Of a DNA stretch of 64,000 bases, positions 1 through 8,910 are shown piece after piece. Numbering within the stretch: the stretch's first letter is position 1; every line of letters begins with the position of its first letter. The translations under genes and the position numbers were made by a program. Below the pieces are notes generated by a model. It saw only the letters and a list, made by a program, of their open reading frames with translations, made no database searches and was not told where the DNA came from. Location of the stretch: contig JACJWF010000013.1 in NCBI GenBank assembly GCA_020637295.1, forward strand, positions 1 through 64,000, written 5' to 3'. The stretch is from Acidimicrobiaceae bacterium (GTDB lineage: Bacteria; Actinomycetota; Acidimicrobiia; Acidimicrobiales; Ilumatobacteraceae).

Positions 1-1368
1 GAAGCTCGGGTTGTCGCGGGCCTCCACCTGCCACAGGCCGGTGATGCCGGGCAGCACCTGCTCGCGCTGGCGGAGGTTCTCGGAGAAGTGCACCACCTCG
101 GAAGGCAGCGCCGGCCGCGGCCCGACGAGGCTCATCTCGCCCCGCAGCACGTTGATCAGCTGGGGCAGCTCGTCGAGGCTGGTGGCCCGCAGGAACCGGC
201 CGATGCCGGTGACGCGGGGATCCCGCTCCATCTTGAAGAGGGGGCCGTTGCGCTCGTTCTCGGCCTTCAGCTGCGCCAACCGGGCCTCGGCGTCCACTGC
301 CATGGTGCGGAACTTGAGCACGCCGAACGTGCGGCCGTCCTTGCCGACACGCCGCTGGAGGAAGAACACCGGACCCCGGTCGTCGAGCTTGATGAGCAGG
401 GCGATGAACAGCATCACCGGGCTGGCCAGCACGAGGATCAGGAGCGAGGCGAGCAGATCGAACACCCGCTTCACCACCAGCTGCACCCGCGACAGGCTGA
501 CGGGCTCCACGTACAGCAGCGGCTCGTAGCTGAGCGGCAGCGACCGCAGGCGCCGGGCGTCGATGCCGGCGATGCCGGTGGTGAGGTGCACGTGCATGCT
601 CAGCGACTGCAGCTCACGGATGAGCGAGTTGAGGATCACCGTCGGCAGGGCCATGGGCGAGATCACCACGCCGCTGACGTCGTGCTGGACGGCCAGCTTG
701 GCCGCGTCGCCGACATCGCCGATCCACAGGTGATCGAGGTGGTTGACGATCGCCTCGGTCCGGTCGCCGACGACACCGACGACGTTCATCCCCAGCTCGC
801 GATGGGTGGAGAACAGGTTGAAGAGCCGGGCGGACTCCTCGTCCGCGCCGACCAGCAGGACCGGGCGGCCGTAGTTGCCCTTCGTGCGCTGGTAGACCAG
901 CCACGACCGGTACGCCGAGCGGGTGGCCACCAGGAAGACCAGCGCCAGCAGCGCGCCGCCGACGGACTCGCGGATCCGCATGTCCAGCTTGAACACCCGG
1001 TCGAACAGGGTGACCGCCACCGCCAGCAGGGCGGCGGCGCGGATGAGGCGGGTCAGTTCCACCACCCGGACGGCGCTGACCCGGGCGAGCATCAGCCCCT
1101 GGCTGCGCTCGGCCCACAGGCCGCCGGCCACGGCAGCGGCGATCAGCAGGAACGCCTTCGGGGTCCCCGTGTCGCGCACATAGGTGCCGGCGAACAGGAC
1201 GATGAAGTAGCTCAGGCCGATGGACACCGTGTCCAGCAGGATGAGCAGGACTTTCAGCTTGTTCCGCTGGAAGAAGCCGCCCTCGTCGTCGCCGTGACCC
1301 GTCGGTGCCTGCGGCGGGTCCTCGGGACCGGACGCATGGGCGCTGAGGCTGGTCTGCGCTGCCGACAT
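1..1368 (-). CDS. Exopolysaccharide polyprenyl glycosylphosphotransferase (bacterial sugar transferase), C-terminus cut by window edge
   Basis: Initiating sugar transferase that moves a sugar-1-phosphate onto undecaprenyl phosphate at the inner membrane for capsule or exopolysaccharide synthesis. About 456 codons are present. The N-terminus is hydrophilic, followed by several membrane segments between about residues 37 and 150. A nucleotide-binding-like domain with VLLVGADEES follows at about 170-270, and then a membrane hairpin at about 303-326. The catalytic domain shows FRTM (about 353), RATSLDELPQLINVLRGEM (about 395) and LVGPRPALP, the hallmark of the WbaP/ExoY family (PF02397). The frame is still open at base 1, so roughly the last 20-40 residues are missing. 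The ATG at 1366-1368 has a strong GGAGGTG ribosome site 5 nt upstream. Family call is firm; substrate unknown. Confidence 0.93.
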   Translation of the reverse strand, partial: MSAAQTSLSAHASGPEDPPQAPTGHGDDEGGFFQRNKLKVLLILLDTVSIGLSYFIVLFAGTYVRDTGTPKAFLLIAAAVAGGLWAERSQGLMLARVSAVRVVELTRLIRAAALLAVAVTLFDRVFKLDMRIRESVGGALLALVFLVATRSAYRSWLVYQRTKGNYGRPVLLVGADEESARLFNLFSTHRELGMNVVGVVGDRTEAIVNHLDHLWIGDVGDAAKLAVQHDVSGVVISPMALPTVILNSLIRELQSLSMHVHLTTGIAGIDARRLRSLPLSYEPLLYVEPVSLSRVQLVVKRVFDLLASLLILVLASPVMLFIALLIKLDDRGPVFFLQRRVGKDGRTFGVLKFRTMAVDAEARLAQLKAENERNGPLFKMERDPRVTGIGRFLRATSLDELPQLINVLRGEMSLVGPRPALPSEVVHFSENLRQREQVLPGITGLWQVEARDNPSF

Positions 1369-1494
1369 GGGTTCACCTCCTTCACGACCCGAACGGTCCG
1401 CCCGCCCGGCGAGCCCGTGGTCCGGAGCGCTGTCGCCCCCGGCTGCCAAGCGACCGAAGTGGCCGGTGATCAGTGCATCCCACGTGCAACTCCG

Positions 1495-1523
1495 ACTGTA
1501 GGAGGGTCCCCGTGAGCGGCCAA
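1495..1523 (-). promoter_or_regulatory. Candidate promoter of the sugar transferase gene
   Basis: On the minus strand TTGGCC (1518-1523) and TACAGT (1495-1500) are separated by 17 nt, a plausible -35/-10 pair. It would give a leader of about 120 nt before the Shine-Dalgarno-led start at 1368. Unlike many genes here, this one is clearly leadered. Prediction by eye only. Confidence 0.35.
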
Positions 1524-1546
1524 TGGGCCATACGAACCATTCACTT

Positions 1547-1559
1547 CCCGGTCACCGGG
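1547..1559. terminator. Small hairpin after rimM, weak terminator candidate
   Basis: CCCGG-TCA-CCGGG forms a 5-bp stem just past the rimM stop. There is no T-tract, so it is only a weak candidate for ending the ffh-rpsP-khpA-rimM transcript. Confidence 0.2.
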
Positions 1560-1572
1560 ACGACCGCTGGAA

Positions 1573-2058
1573 TCAGAGGTCGAGCAACCCCTCTGGGAGG
1601 TCCACGGAGATGGAACCTTGACGAATCTCGGTGACGAACACCACCGGGATCAGGGTGCCGTCGGCGAGTTCCAGCAGGTCATGCGCAGGATTGGCGACCA
1701 CCGCGACGCAGGTGCCGAGCACGGTCCCGCCGCTGTCGACGACGTTCGCGCCGATCAACTCGTCCACGTACCAGCCGTCGCCGCGGTCGGCCAGCGGCTC
1801 GGCACGCAGCACGCGGTGGGCCAGCCGCTCTGCGTGGGTGCGGTCATCGACGCCGTCGAAATGGACCAGCCACCGCTGGCCAGCGGGGCGGCTGCGAGTG
1901 ACGGAACACCACTCCTCCCCCACCAACAGGCGAGCACCGGGCGCGAGGCGCTCGGTGCGGTCGGTGAGGAGGCTGACGTAGACGTCGCCGTGTACACCAT
2001 GGGCACGGCCGACCTTGCCGACCTCGACGAGGGGCAGGTCGTTGCCCGGTTCCGTCAC
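1573..2058 (-). CDS. rimM: Ribosome maturation factor RimM
   Basis: Assembly factor that binds ribosomal protein S19 and helps mature the 16S rRNA 3' domain of the 30S subunit. The 161-residue product has the N-terminal RimM beta-barrel (VEVGKVGRAHGVHGDVYV near residue 10) and a C-terminal PRC-barrel (GWYVDELIGANVVD near 95, ending in the typical IPVVFVTEI and DLPEGLLDL). The GTG at 2056-2058 is chosen because the family starts shortly before the VGKVGRAHG motif; the longer open frame would read through khpA. It is last in ffh-rpsP-khpA-rimM, 10 nt after khpA. Confidence 0.93.
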   Translation of the reverse strand: MTEPGNDLPLVEVGKVGRAHGVHGDVYVSLLTDRTERLAPGARLLVGEEWCSVTRSRPAGQRWLVHFDGVDDRTHAERLAHRVLRAEPLADRGDGWYVDELIGANVVDSGGTVLGTCVAVVANPAHDLLELADGTLIPVVFVTEIRQGSISVDLPEGLLDL

Positions 2059-2068
2059 GATGGCGACG

Positions 2069-2338
2069 TCAGTCGACGAAGTCGACGTCGACCTCGACGG
2101 CATCGCGGGCCGCGGCAGCACGCACGACGGTGCGGATGCTCTGCGCGGTGCGGCCACGACGGCCGATGACCCGGCCGAGATCGCCGGGGCCGACCTTGAC
2201 CTCCAGCTTGACCCGGCCACGGGCCTCGGAGGCCTCGACCAGCACGGCGTCGGGGTCGTCGACGATCGAGCGGACGAGATGGGTGAGAACCGCGGTGGCG
2301 GCGGCCGCCGGCACCTGGTTGGGGTCGTGCTCGGTCAC
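2069..2338 (-). CDS. khpA: KH-domain RNA-binding protein KhpA
   Basis: Small (89 aa) single-KH-domain RNA-binding protein of the KhpA/YlqC family. The GXXG loop is IGRRGR at about 58-63, between the two helices, and the protein ends in acidic VEVDVDFVD. KhpA pairs with KhpB in other Gram-positives to bind RNA and affect cell division; that role is family knowledge. The gene sits between rpsP (4-nt gap) and rimM, the conserved actinobacterial order. Confidence 0.93.
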   Translation of the reverse strand: MTEHDPNQVPAAAATAVLTHLVRSIVDDPDAVLVEASEARGRVKLEVKVGPGDLGRVIGRRGRTAQSIRTVVRAAAARDAVEVDVDFVD

Positions 2339-2342
2339 GGGA

Positions 2343-2615
2343 TCACTTCGCGGCGCGAGCGGCCGTGAACTCTTCCCACGCGCCCGACACCTCGAGCAGC
2401 TTCTTCACCCGCTCCGTCGGCTGGGCACCGTCCATCAGCCACTTGACGGCCTTGGCGTTGTCCACCGTGACGGTGCTGGGCTCGGTACGCGGGTTGTACG
2501 TGCCCACGATCTGGATGAAGCGGCCGTCGCGCGGGGAGCGGCTGTCGGCCGCCACGATGCGGTACTGCGGCTGCTTGGTCTTGCCGACTCGGGTGAGGCG
2601 CAGCTTCACTGCCAT
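2343..2615 (-). CDS. rpsP: 30S ribosomal protein bS16
   Basis: 90-residue bS16, a primary-to-secondary assembly protein of the small subunit. It starts MAVKLRLTRVGKTKQPQYRI and carries the family segments VAADSRSPRDGRFI and GTYNP. The C-terminus is the short ERVKKLLEVSGAWEEF form. The ATG at 2613-2615 is preceded by AGGGAG about 10 nt upstream. It follows ffh by about 50 nt and precedes khpA by 4 nt. Confidence 0.97.
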   Translation of the reverse strand: MAVKLRLTRVGKTKQPQYRIVAADSRSPRDGRFIQIVGTYNPRTEPSTVTVDNAKAVKWLMDGAQPTERVKKLLEVSGAWEEFTAARAAK

Positions 2616-2667
2616 TGACGTAGGGCTCCCTGGGAACTTCGGGCGAAAACGAAACCATGTAAGGCTA

Positions 2668-4131
2668 TCAGTTGAAGGGCGGGAAGCCACCCGGCGCGCC
2701 ACCACCTCCGGGAAGACCCGGAAGGCCGGGCATGCCGCCGCCCGGCGCACCACCCATTCCGGGCAGGCCGGCCATGCCGGGGAAGCCGCCACGGGAGGGC
2801 TTGCCCCCCTTGCCCTTCTTCCCCTTCTTGCCGCTGGCGCGGCGTGGCGCTGCCATCCCCATCTTCTTCATCATCTTCTGCATCTCCTGGAACTGCTTCA
2901 CCAGGCGGTTGACGTCGCCGACCGTGGTGCCGCTGCCGTTGGCGATGCGGGTGCGCCGGCTGCCGTTGATCAGCTCCGGCTTGCGGCGCTCCAGCGGGGT
3001 CATCGAGTGGATGATGGCCTCCACCGGCTTCAGCGCGTCGTCGCCGATCTGGGCGTTCTTCATCTCCTTGGGCATCCCGGGCATCATCCCCATCAGGTTG
3101 CCGAGCGGGCCCATCTTCTTCAGCGAGTGGAGTTGCTCGAGGAAGTCGTCGAGGGTGAACTCGCCCTCCAGCAGCTTCTCCGCGGCCTTCTCGGCCTGGT
3201 CCTTCTCGAACGCCTGCTCGGCCTGCTCGATGAGGGTCAGCACGTCGCCCATGCCGAGGATCCGCCCGGCCATGCGGTCCGGGTGGAACTGTTCGAACTC
3301 GGTGAGCTTCTCGCCCGTGGACGCGAAGGCGATCGGCCGGCCGATGACCTCCTTGACGCTCAGCGCCGCACCGCCCCTGGCGTCGCCGTCCAGCTTGGAC
3401 ATGATGACGCCGTCGATGGCGAGGGTGGCGTGGAACGCCTCGGCCACGCCGACGGCGTCCTGGCCGGTCATCGCGTCGATGACGAGGAAGGTGTAGTGGG
3501 GGTCGATGACCTCGCTGATCCGGCGGACCTGCTCCATCATCTCGGCATCGATGGACAGGCGGCCGGCGGTGTCGACGATCAGCACGTCCTTGCCCAGGCG
3601 GCGGGCTTCGGCCAGACCGCGCTGGGCCGTGGCCACCGGGTCGCCCGGCTCGCTGAACACCGGGACATCGATCTGCCGGCCGAGGGTGCGCAACTGCTCC
3701 ACGGCGGCCGGGCGCTGGAGGTCCGCACCGACGAGCAGGGGCTGGCGCCCCTGGCTCTTGAACCAGCGGGCCAGCTTGGCCGAGTTGGTGGTCTTGCCGG
3801 AGCCCTGCAGGCCGGCCATCAGCACCACGGTGGGCGGGCGGCCGGCGTAGGTGAGCTTCAGCGTCTCGCCGCCGAGCATGGCGGTGAGCTCGCCGTTGAC
3901 GATCTTGACGACCTGCTGGCCCGGGTCCAGCGCCTCGCTGAGGCGGGCCCCGATGGCCTGCTCGCGGATGCGGCCGACGACGTTGCGGACGACGCCGACG
4001 TTGACGTCGGCCTCCAGCAGCGCGGTGCGGATCTCCTTCAGCACCTCGTCGACATCGGCCTCGCTGAGCCGGCCCTTGCCGCGCAGCCGCTTGACGATGC
4101 CTTCGAGGCGGGATGACAGCGAATCGAACAT
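2668..4131 (-). CDS. ffh: Signal recognition particle protein Ffh (SRP54)
   Basis: SRP GTPase that binds 4.5S RNA and nascent signal sequences and docks with FtsY. It has 487 aa: N-domain helices (1-90), G-domain with P-loop GLQGSGKTT at about 107, DTAGR and TKLDGDARGG, and a Met-rich M domain at about 320-430. A long Gly/Pro/Met-rich tail (about 440-487, repeated GMPGLPG-like units) follows and is longer than in most Ffh proteins. The start is taken as the ATG at 4129-4131 (MFDSLSSRLEG), the usual N-terminus; a TTG three codons upstream is possible. It heads the rpsP-khpA-rimM unit. Confidence 0.97.
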   Translation of the reverse strand: MFDSLSSRLEGIVKRLRGKGRLSEADVDEVLKEIRTALLEADVNVGVVRNVVGRIREQAIGARLSEALDPGQQVVKIVNGELTAMLGGETLKLTYAGRPPTVVLMAGLQGSGKTTNSAKLARWFKSQGRQPLLVGADLQRPAAVEQLRTLGRQIDVPVFSEPGDPVATAQRGLAEARRLGKDVLIVDTAGRLSIDAEMMEQVRRISEVIDPHYTFLVIDAMTGQDAVGVAEAFHATLAIDGVIMSKLDGDARGGAALSVKEVIGRPIAFASTGEKLTEFEQFHPDRMAGRILGMGDVLTLIEQAEQAFEKDQAEKAAEKLLEGEFTLDDFLEQLHSLKKMGPLGNLMGMMPGMPKEMKNAQIGDDALKPVEAIIHSMTPLERRKPELINGSRRTRIANGSGTTVGDVNRLVKQFQEMQKMMKKMGMAAPRRASGKKGKKGKGGKPSRGGFPGMAGLPGMGGAPGGGMPGLPGLPGGGGAPGGFPPFN

Positions 4132-4214
4132 GCGCTGCAACGCTACCGGCCGGGCGCGTCACCGGCCCGACCACCCAGCGGTGGCCGGGCCGGCTCGCAG
4201 ATCGTGAACCGTGG

Positions 4215-5807
4215 TCAGCCGATGGAGACGATGGCCGTGACCACGCCCTGGGTGAGCTCCACGTTCACCCGGGTCGGCGAGTAGTCCGCCGTGACGGCGA
4301 AGTCCACACCGTCGGCCCGGACCACCCGGAAGCCCCAACCGTTGCCCTCCGCGACCTTGGCGGCCTCGTCCTCCTCCAGCCCCACCAGCACCTCGGCGGC
4401 AGCGGGGTCCACCTCCGCCGGCAGCGGGGCGACCGTGCCGACGCCGTCGCCGGCGCCGTCACCCGTCCCACCAGAGACCGCAGTGTCGACGGGCATCGGC
4501 TCGGGCACCGGCAGCTCGACGGCCGGCAGTTCGATGAAGGAGTCGTCGACGGCGATGACGGACCACTCGCCGCCGTCAGCGGTGGTGAACACGTACATCG
4601 GCAGCAGCCAGACCGTGCCGTCGGCATCCCAGATCTGGGTGAGGCCCATCGTGGCGCCGGTGATCGTGACCGTGATCTCCTCCGGCGGGGGCATCTCGTC
4701 CACCACGCAGTCGGCCGCCGGGTCGCAACTCGGTGCGGTCTCGTCCGGCGGCGCGATCGGCATCGCCGCCGGCTCGGTGGCGGGAGCCGCCCCGGTGCTG
4801 CCGTCGGCGCCGGTCGGAGCGTCGGCCGTCTCCACGGCGACGCCCGTGTCGCGGGCCATGACCGCCGGGCCGCCGTAGCCGAACCACATCCACTGGCCAC
4901 TCTGGTCGTTCAACCGATCGATGCCGGCGGTGGTACCGACCAGCGGGTACTCGCCCACGGGCTCCGGGCTCGCCAGCGAGCCGCTGGCCCAGGTGACGGC
5001 TCCCTCGGCGCCGAAACCGACCGACAGGGTGATCGGGGCGCGCACACCGTCCAGCATCAGCCAGGCGGTGACGCTGGCGCCCCACTCGTCGGCGTAGGTC
5101 TCGTACTCGTAGGCCGCCGGGTCGTACCCGAGGGAGGCGAAGAGATCCTTCGCCGATTGCTCGGCGGTCGCCGCATCCGGCACGCCAGTCGGCGGCTGCG
5201 GCTCCTCGCACGGCATCCCCGGCTCCACGGTGTCCACCGGCACGTCATCGGCCGCGGGCGTGGTCTCGTCGGTGGCCGGTGCGTCCGGCTCGATGGCGTC
5301 GATCGGACCGACCACCTGGCCGCACTCCACGCCGCGCATCTCCTGCGGGGCCGGGCTGAACCACCAGTTGAGCATGCCGTCGGCGCTGACCGTCAGCGTG
5401 GCGGCGCTGTAGTCCTCCGGGCCGACCATCCAGCCGCCGCCCATGTCGGCACCCAGCGTGCGCACATCGCCCTCCACCCCGAGGGCGGCGGCGATGGCAG
5501 CCACGCGGGCCTGGTCGAGGTCGGCACCGGCGGGGAAGCGCCACGCCGGCGCCGTGCCGTCGAGGGCAGGCAGGGTGCCGTCGACGACGAACACGAAGGT
5601 GCCGTACGGCATCATCATCCGGTCGCTCTCCGCGGCTGCGGGTGTCGCCCCGCCGGAGCCTGAACCGGAACCGATGCGGATGACGGGCAGCGAAGACGCC
5701 ACCGACTCGGTGGAGGCCGACTGGGACGACGGATCGCCGCACGCAACGGCGGTGAGGCCGAGGATCGCAGCGGCGGCGACGAAGGCGAGACGGCGGGAAC
5801 GGATCAT
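4215..5807 (-). CDS. Predicted secreted lipoprotein, function unknown
   Basis: 530-residue protein with a type II signal peptide: RSRR, a hydrophobic stretch, then TAVAC with the modified Cys at about 23. A Ser/Gly-rich linker (SGSGSGG) follows. The rest has Cys pairs, alternating beta-rich segments and a Pro/Asp/Glu-rich acidic linker around residue 330 (PAMPIAPPDETAPSCDP). No enzyme motif is recognised. It lies between ftsY and ffh, an unusual place for an envelope protein. AAGG lies about 10 nt before the ATG at 5807. Confidence 0.75.
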   Translation of the reverse strand: MIRSRRLAFVAAAAILGLTAVACGDPSSQSASTESVASSLPVIRIGSGSGSGGATPAAAESDRMMMPYGTFVFVVDGTLPALDGTAPAWRFPAGADLDQARVAAIAAALGVEGDVRTLGADMGGGWMVGPEDYSAATLTVSADGMLNWWFSPAPQEMRGVECGQVVGPIDAIEPDAPATDETTPAADDVPVDTVEPGMPCEEPQPPTGVPDAATAEQSAKDLFASLGYDPAAYEYETYADEWGASVTAWLMLDGVRAPITLSVGFGAEGAVTWASGSLASPEPVGEYPLVGTTAGIDRLNDQSGQWMWFGYGGPAVMARDTGVAVETADAPTGADGSTGAAPATEPAAMPIAPPDETAPSCDPAADCVVDEMPPPEEITVTITGATMGLTQIWDADGTVWLLPMYVFTTADGGEWSVIAVDDSFIELPAVELPVPEPMPVDTAVSGGTGDGAGDGVGTVAPLPAEVDPAAAEVLVGLEEDEAAKVAEGNGWGFRVVRADGVDFAVTADYSPTRVNVELTQGVVTAIVSIG

Positions 5808-5896
5808 GGTGGATGGTCCTTCGGGGGTCGAGTGGGGATTCCACCCGTTTGACGGCGCGCCGGGGCCGTCCGGTTCCCGGGCGTGTTGCGGCCTGC

Positions 5897-7069
5897 TCAG
5901 TCCGTGGCGAACAGGGCGTCCACGAAGTCGGCTGGGTCGAAGACGACGAGGTCCTCGATGGTCTCGCCCAGGCCGACCAGCTTCACCGGCAGGCCGAGCT
6001 CGGTCTCGATGGCGAAGACGATGCCACCCTTGGCCGAGCCGTCCAGCTTGGTGAGCACCACGCCGGTGACGCCACCCTCGCCGTCCACCGTGGTGGCCGC
6101 GCCGAACTCGCGGGCTTGGGTGAGGCCGTTCTGCCCGGTGGTGGCGTCGATGACCAGCAGCACCTCGGTGACCCGACCCTTGCCCTTGGCCGCCACCCGG
6201 CGCACCTTGCGCAGTTCGTCCATCAGGTTGGTCTTGGTGTGGAGGCGGCCGGCGGTGTCGCCGAGCACGAGGTCGATGCCGCGGGCCGACGCCCGCTCGA
6301 TGCCGTCGAAGATGACGGCGCTGGGGTCGCCACCCTCACTGCCGCGCACCAACTCGGCGCCGGAGCGCTCGGCCCACGTGGTGAGCTGCTCGGCCGCCGC
6401 GGCGCGGAACGTGTCCCCCGCCGCCAGCAGCACGGACCGGCCCTCGCCGCGCTGGCGGTGCGCCACCTTGCCGATGGTGGTGGTCTTGCCGACGCCGTTG
6501 ACGCCGACGAACAGCCAGACGTTGGGGCTGTCCGGCTCGCCGGGCTGGAAGTGCAGGGTACGGTCGGCGCCCGCGAGCCGCGAGGTCATCTCCGCCTGCA
6601 GCGCGTCCAGCAGGGCGTCCGGTTCGGTGATCTCCTTCGCCTTCACCCGGGCCTTCAACCCGCCGAGCAGCTCGTCCGTGACGCGGACGCCGACATCGGC
6701 CCGCAGGAGGGCTTCCTCCAGGTCGTCCCAGGTCTCGTCGGTGATCCCGCGGCGGCCGCGGATGCCGAGGAACGCACCGGCGAGTGCGCTGCGGGCCTTC
6801 GACATCCGCGAGCGGAACGTGGGGCGCTCGGCGGCGGGGGCGGCCGGGGCGGCGGGCTCCGGCTCGGCCTCCAGATCCGGTGCCTCGGCGGCGGGCTCGG
6901 GTTCCGCCTCCACGTCCGGCGCAGGGCGCACGGCGGGCGCCGGTCTGGCCGGGAGCGGCGTGGCCGCCGGCGCACCGACCTGGCCTGCCGAACGGCGCCG
7001 GTTCCAGAGGACGACGCCGATCCCGAAGACGAGGACGGCGGCAGCGAGGACGAGAAGGATCCACTCCAT
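5897..7069 (-). CDS. ftsY: SRP receptor FtsY
   Basis: Membrane-bound SRP receptor GTPase, 390 aa. A single N-terminal transmembrane helix (MEWILLVLAAAVLVFGIGVV) anchors it, as in many actinobacteria. An Ala/Pro/Glu linker to about residue 85 follows. The NG domain has P-loop VNGVGKTTT (about 190), DTAGRLHTK and TKLDGSAKGG. The ATG at 7067-7069 is chosen because it puts the membrane helix at the N-terminus; a start eight codons upstream is possible. It works with ffh in the same cluster. Confidence 0.96.
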   Translation of the reverse strand: MEWILLVLAAAVLVFGIGVVLWNRRRSAGQVGAPAATPLPARPAPAVRPAPDVEAEPEPAAEAPDLEAEPEPAAPAAPAAERPTFRSRMSKARSALAGAFLGIRGRRGITDETWDDLEEALLRADVGVRVTDELLGGLKARVKAKEITEPDALLDALQAEMTSRLAGADRTLHFQPGEPDSPNVWLFVGVNGVGKTTTIGKVAHRQRGEGRSVLLAAGDTFRAAAAEQLTTWAERSGAELVRGSEGGDPSAVIFDGIERASARGIDLVLGDTAGRLHTKTNLMDELRKVRRVAAKGKGRVTEVLLVIDATTGQNGLTQAREFGAATTVDGEGGVTGVVLTKLDGSAKGGIVFAIETELGLPVKLVGLGETIEDLVVFDPADFVDALFATD

Positions 7070-7123
7070 GGTGCTCCGAAGGCTACCCGTCACCCGTCGG
7101 CCCGCCTTGGGGGCCGGGGGCGT

Positions 7124-7960
7124 TCAGGTGTCCGTGCCGCCGTCGCTGAGGCGCTGGGCCAGGTAGGCCATGGGGATGGACACGACCATCACGAACGTGG
7201 CCATCACGTTGACCAGCGGCACGTTCTGCGGGCGGCTGTAGTTGGCCAGGATCCACTGCGGCAGCGTCAGGAAGCCGGAGCCGGCCGTGAACGTGGTGAC
7301 CACGATCTCGTCGAACGAGAGGGCGAAAGCGAGGATGCCACCGGCGAGGAGCGCCGAGCGCATCAGCGGGAAGGTGATGTAGCGGAACGTCTGCGAGCCG
7401 TGGGCCCCGAGGTCGGCGGAGGCCTCCAGCAGGTTCGGCGAGGAGCGGCGCAGGCGGGCGACCACGTTGTTGTAGGCCACCACCACGCAGAACGTGGCGT
7501 GGGCGATGACCAGTGAATGGAACCCGAACCCGACGCGGAACGAGAACCACCGGATGTCGAACAGGGTGAGGCTGAAGGTGCGGCTGAACGTGTTCTGCAG
7601 GGCGATGCCGGTGACGATGCCGGGCAGCGAGATCGGCAGGACCATCAGGAAGGACACCGCGTTGCGGCCGAAGAACCGGAAGCGGGCCATCGCCATCGCC
7701 GCCAGCGTGCCGAGGACGAGCGCCACGAACGTGGCCGCCAGCGCCACCTTGCAGGAGTTCAGGAGGGCGTCCTTCGGGCCTTCGGCTTCCCATGCCTTGC
7801 GCCACCAGTCCAGCGTGTAGCCGTTGAACCCGGGCCAGGCGACGGACTTCGCCGGGTTGAAGGACAGCCGCAGCACCACGGCCAGCGGCAGGTACAGGAA
7901 CACCAGCGTGGCCACGGTGGCCAGCGCGAGCGCGACGCGGGAGGGTGCGGAGAGCTTCAC
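7124..7960 (-). CDS. potC: Polyamine-type ABC transporter permease PotC
   Basis: Inner-membrane permease of a spermidine/putrescine-class (PotABCD) importer, 278 aa with six predicted membrane helices. The binding-protein-dependent permease loop is LEASADLGAHGSQTFRYITFP, which contacts PotA. The GTG at 7958-7960 overlaps the potB stop codon as GTGA, implying translational coupling; the longer open frame upstream is a shadow of potB. Last gene of potA-potD-potB-potC. Polyamine specificity is inferred from the family. Confidence 0.93.
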   Translation of the reverse strand: MKLSAPSRVALALATVATLVFLYLPLAVVLRLSFNPAKSVAWPGFNGYTLDWWRKAWEAEGPKDALLNSCKVALAATFVALVLGTLAAMAMARFRFFGRNAVSFLMVLPISLPGIVTGIALQNTFSRTFSLTLFDIRWFSFRVGFGFHSLVIAHATFCVVVAYNNVVARLRRSSPNLLEASADLGAHGSQTFRYITFPLMRSALLAGGILAFALSFDEIVVTTFTAGSGFLTLPQWILANYSRPQNVPLVNVMATFVMVVSIPMAYLAQRLSDGGTDT

Positions 7961-8910
7961 AGGTTGTCGAACGCTCCCGCCCGCTTCATGGCCAGCAGGT
8001 ACAGCACGATGATGACGAGCGGCCACAGGGTGTAGGCGGCGGCGAGGGGCTGGTTCGGCGCGCCGAGCGTGGCGTTGATGGTGGAGCCGAACATGAAGCG
8101 CTCCTCGCCGTTGTTGACGATCTGCGGGACGATGTAGTCGCCCAGCGTCAGCGAGAACGTGAAGATGCTGCCGGCGGCGACCGACGGCAGCAGCATCGGG
8201 AGGATGATCTCCCGGAAGGTGCGCAGCGGCCGGGCGCCGAGGTCGCCGGCGGCGTCCAGCAGCGACGGTGGCAGGCGCTCCAGCCCGGCGTACACGGGCA
8301 GGATCATGTACGGCAGCCACAGGTAGACGAGCGCGACGACGATGGCGACGCGGCCGTAGCCGGGGGTCCAGCCGAAGACGCTCTCGAGGAAGCCGCCGTC
8401 GCCCTTGCCCTCGGCCGCGAAGCGCCCGCCGGCCGGCGAGACCATGGCCCGCCACGCGTAGCCCTTGACGAGGTAGCCGGCCCACAGCGGCATCAGCATC
8501 GCCACGATCAGGCCGCGGCGCATCCAGCGTGGCGCGACCTTGGCGACGAAGAAGGCCACCGGCATGGCGATCATGACGCAGATCGCGGTCACCAGCAGGG
8601 CCACGCCGACGGTGCGGACGAACGGCCAGATGGCGTCGCGGGTGTCGGCGTCCCACAGCGCGAAGGCCGACCTCAGGTTGGCCCACGTGAACTCGTGGGT
8701 GGGCTTCTGAGTGACGGGGTCCAGCCGGTACAGCGAGCTCCACACCAGGAGCAGGAGGGAGCCGACGTAGACGACCAGCATCCACGCCAGCGGCGGGCCG
8801 AGCAGGGCGCCGACACCGAGGCGCCGGCGCCCTGCGAAGGCCCGGTTGGCGGCGCGCCAGGGGCGGGGGGACCGATCGGCCCCCCCACCCGCCGGCACGG
8901 GCTCGGTCAC
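7957..8910 (-). CDS. potB: Polyamine-type ABC transporter permease PotB
   Basis: 317-residue permease. After a hydrophilic N-terminus of about 40 residues come six hydrophobic helices, with LLDAAGDLGARPLRTFREI forming the ATPase-contact (EAA-like) loop. The GTG at 8908-8910 overlaps the potD stop as GTGA. Partner of PotC in the membrane heterodimer. Confidence 0.93.
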   Translation of the reverse strand: MTEPVPAGGGADRSPRPWRAANRAFAGRRRLGVGALLGPPLAWMLVVYVGSLLLLVWSSLYRLDPVTQKPTHEFTWANLRSAFALWDADTRDAIWPFVRTVGVALLVTAICVMIAMPVAFFVAKVAPRWMRRGLIVAMLMPLWAGYLVKGYAWRAMVSPAGGRFAAEGKGDGGFLESVFGWTPGYGRVAIVVALVYLWLPYMILPVYAGLERLPPSLLDAAGDLGARPLRTFREIILPMLLPSVAAGSIFTFSLTLGDYIVPQIVNNGEERFMFGSTINATLGAPNQPLAAAYTLWPLVIIVLYLLAMKRAGAFDNL

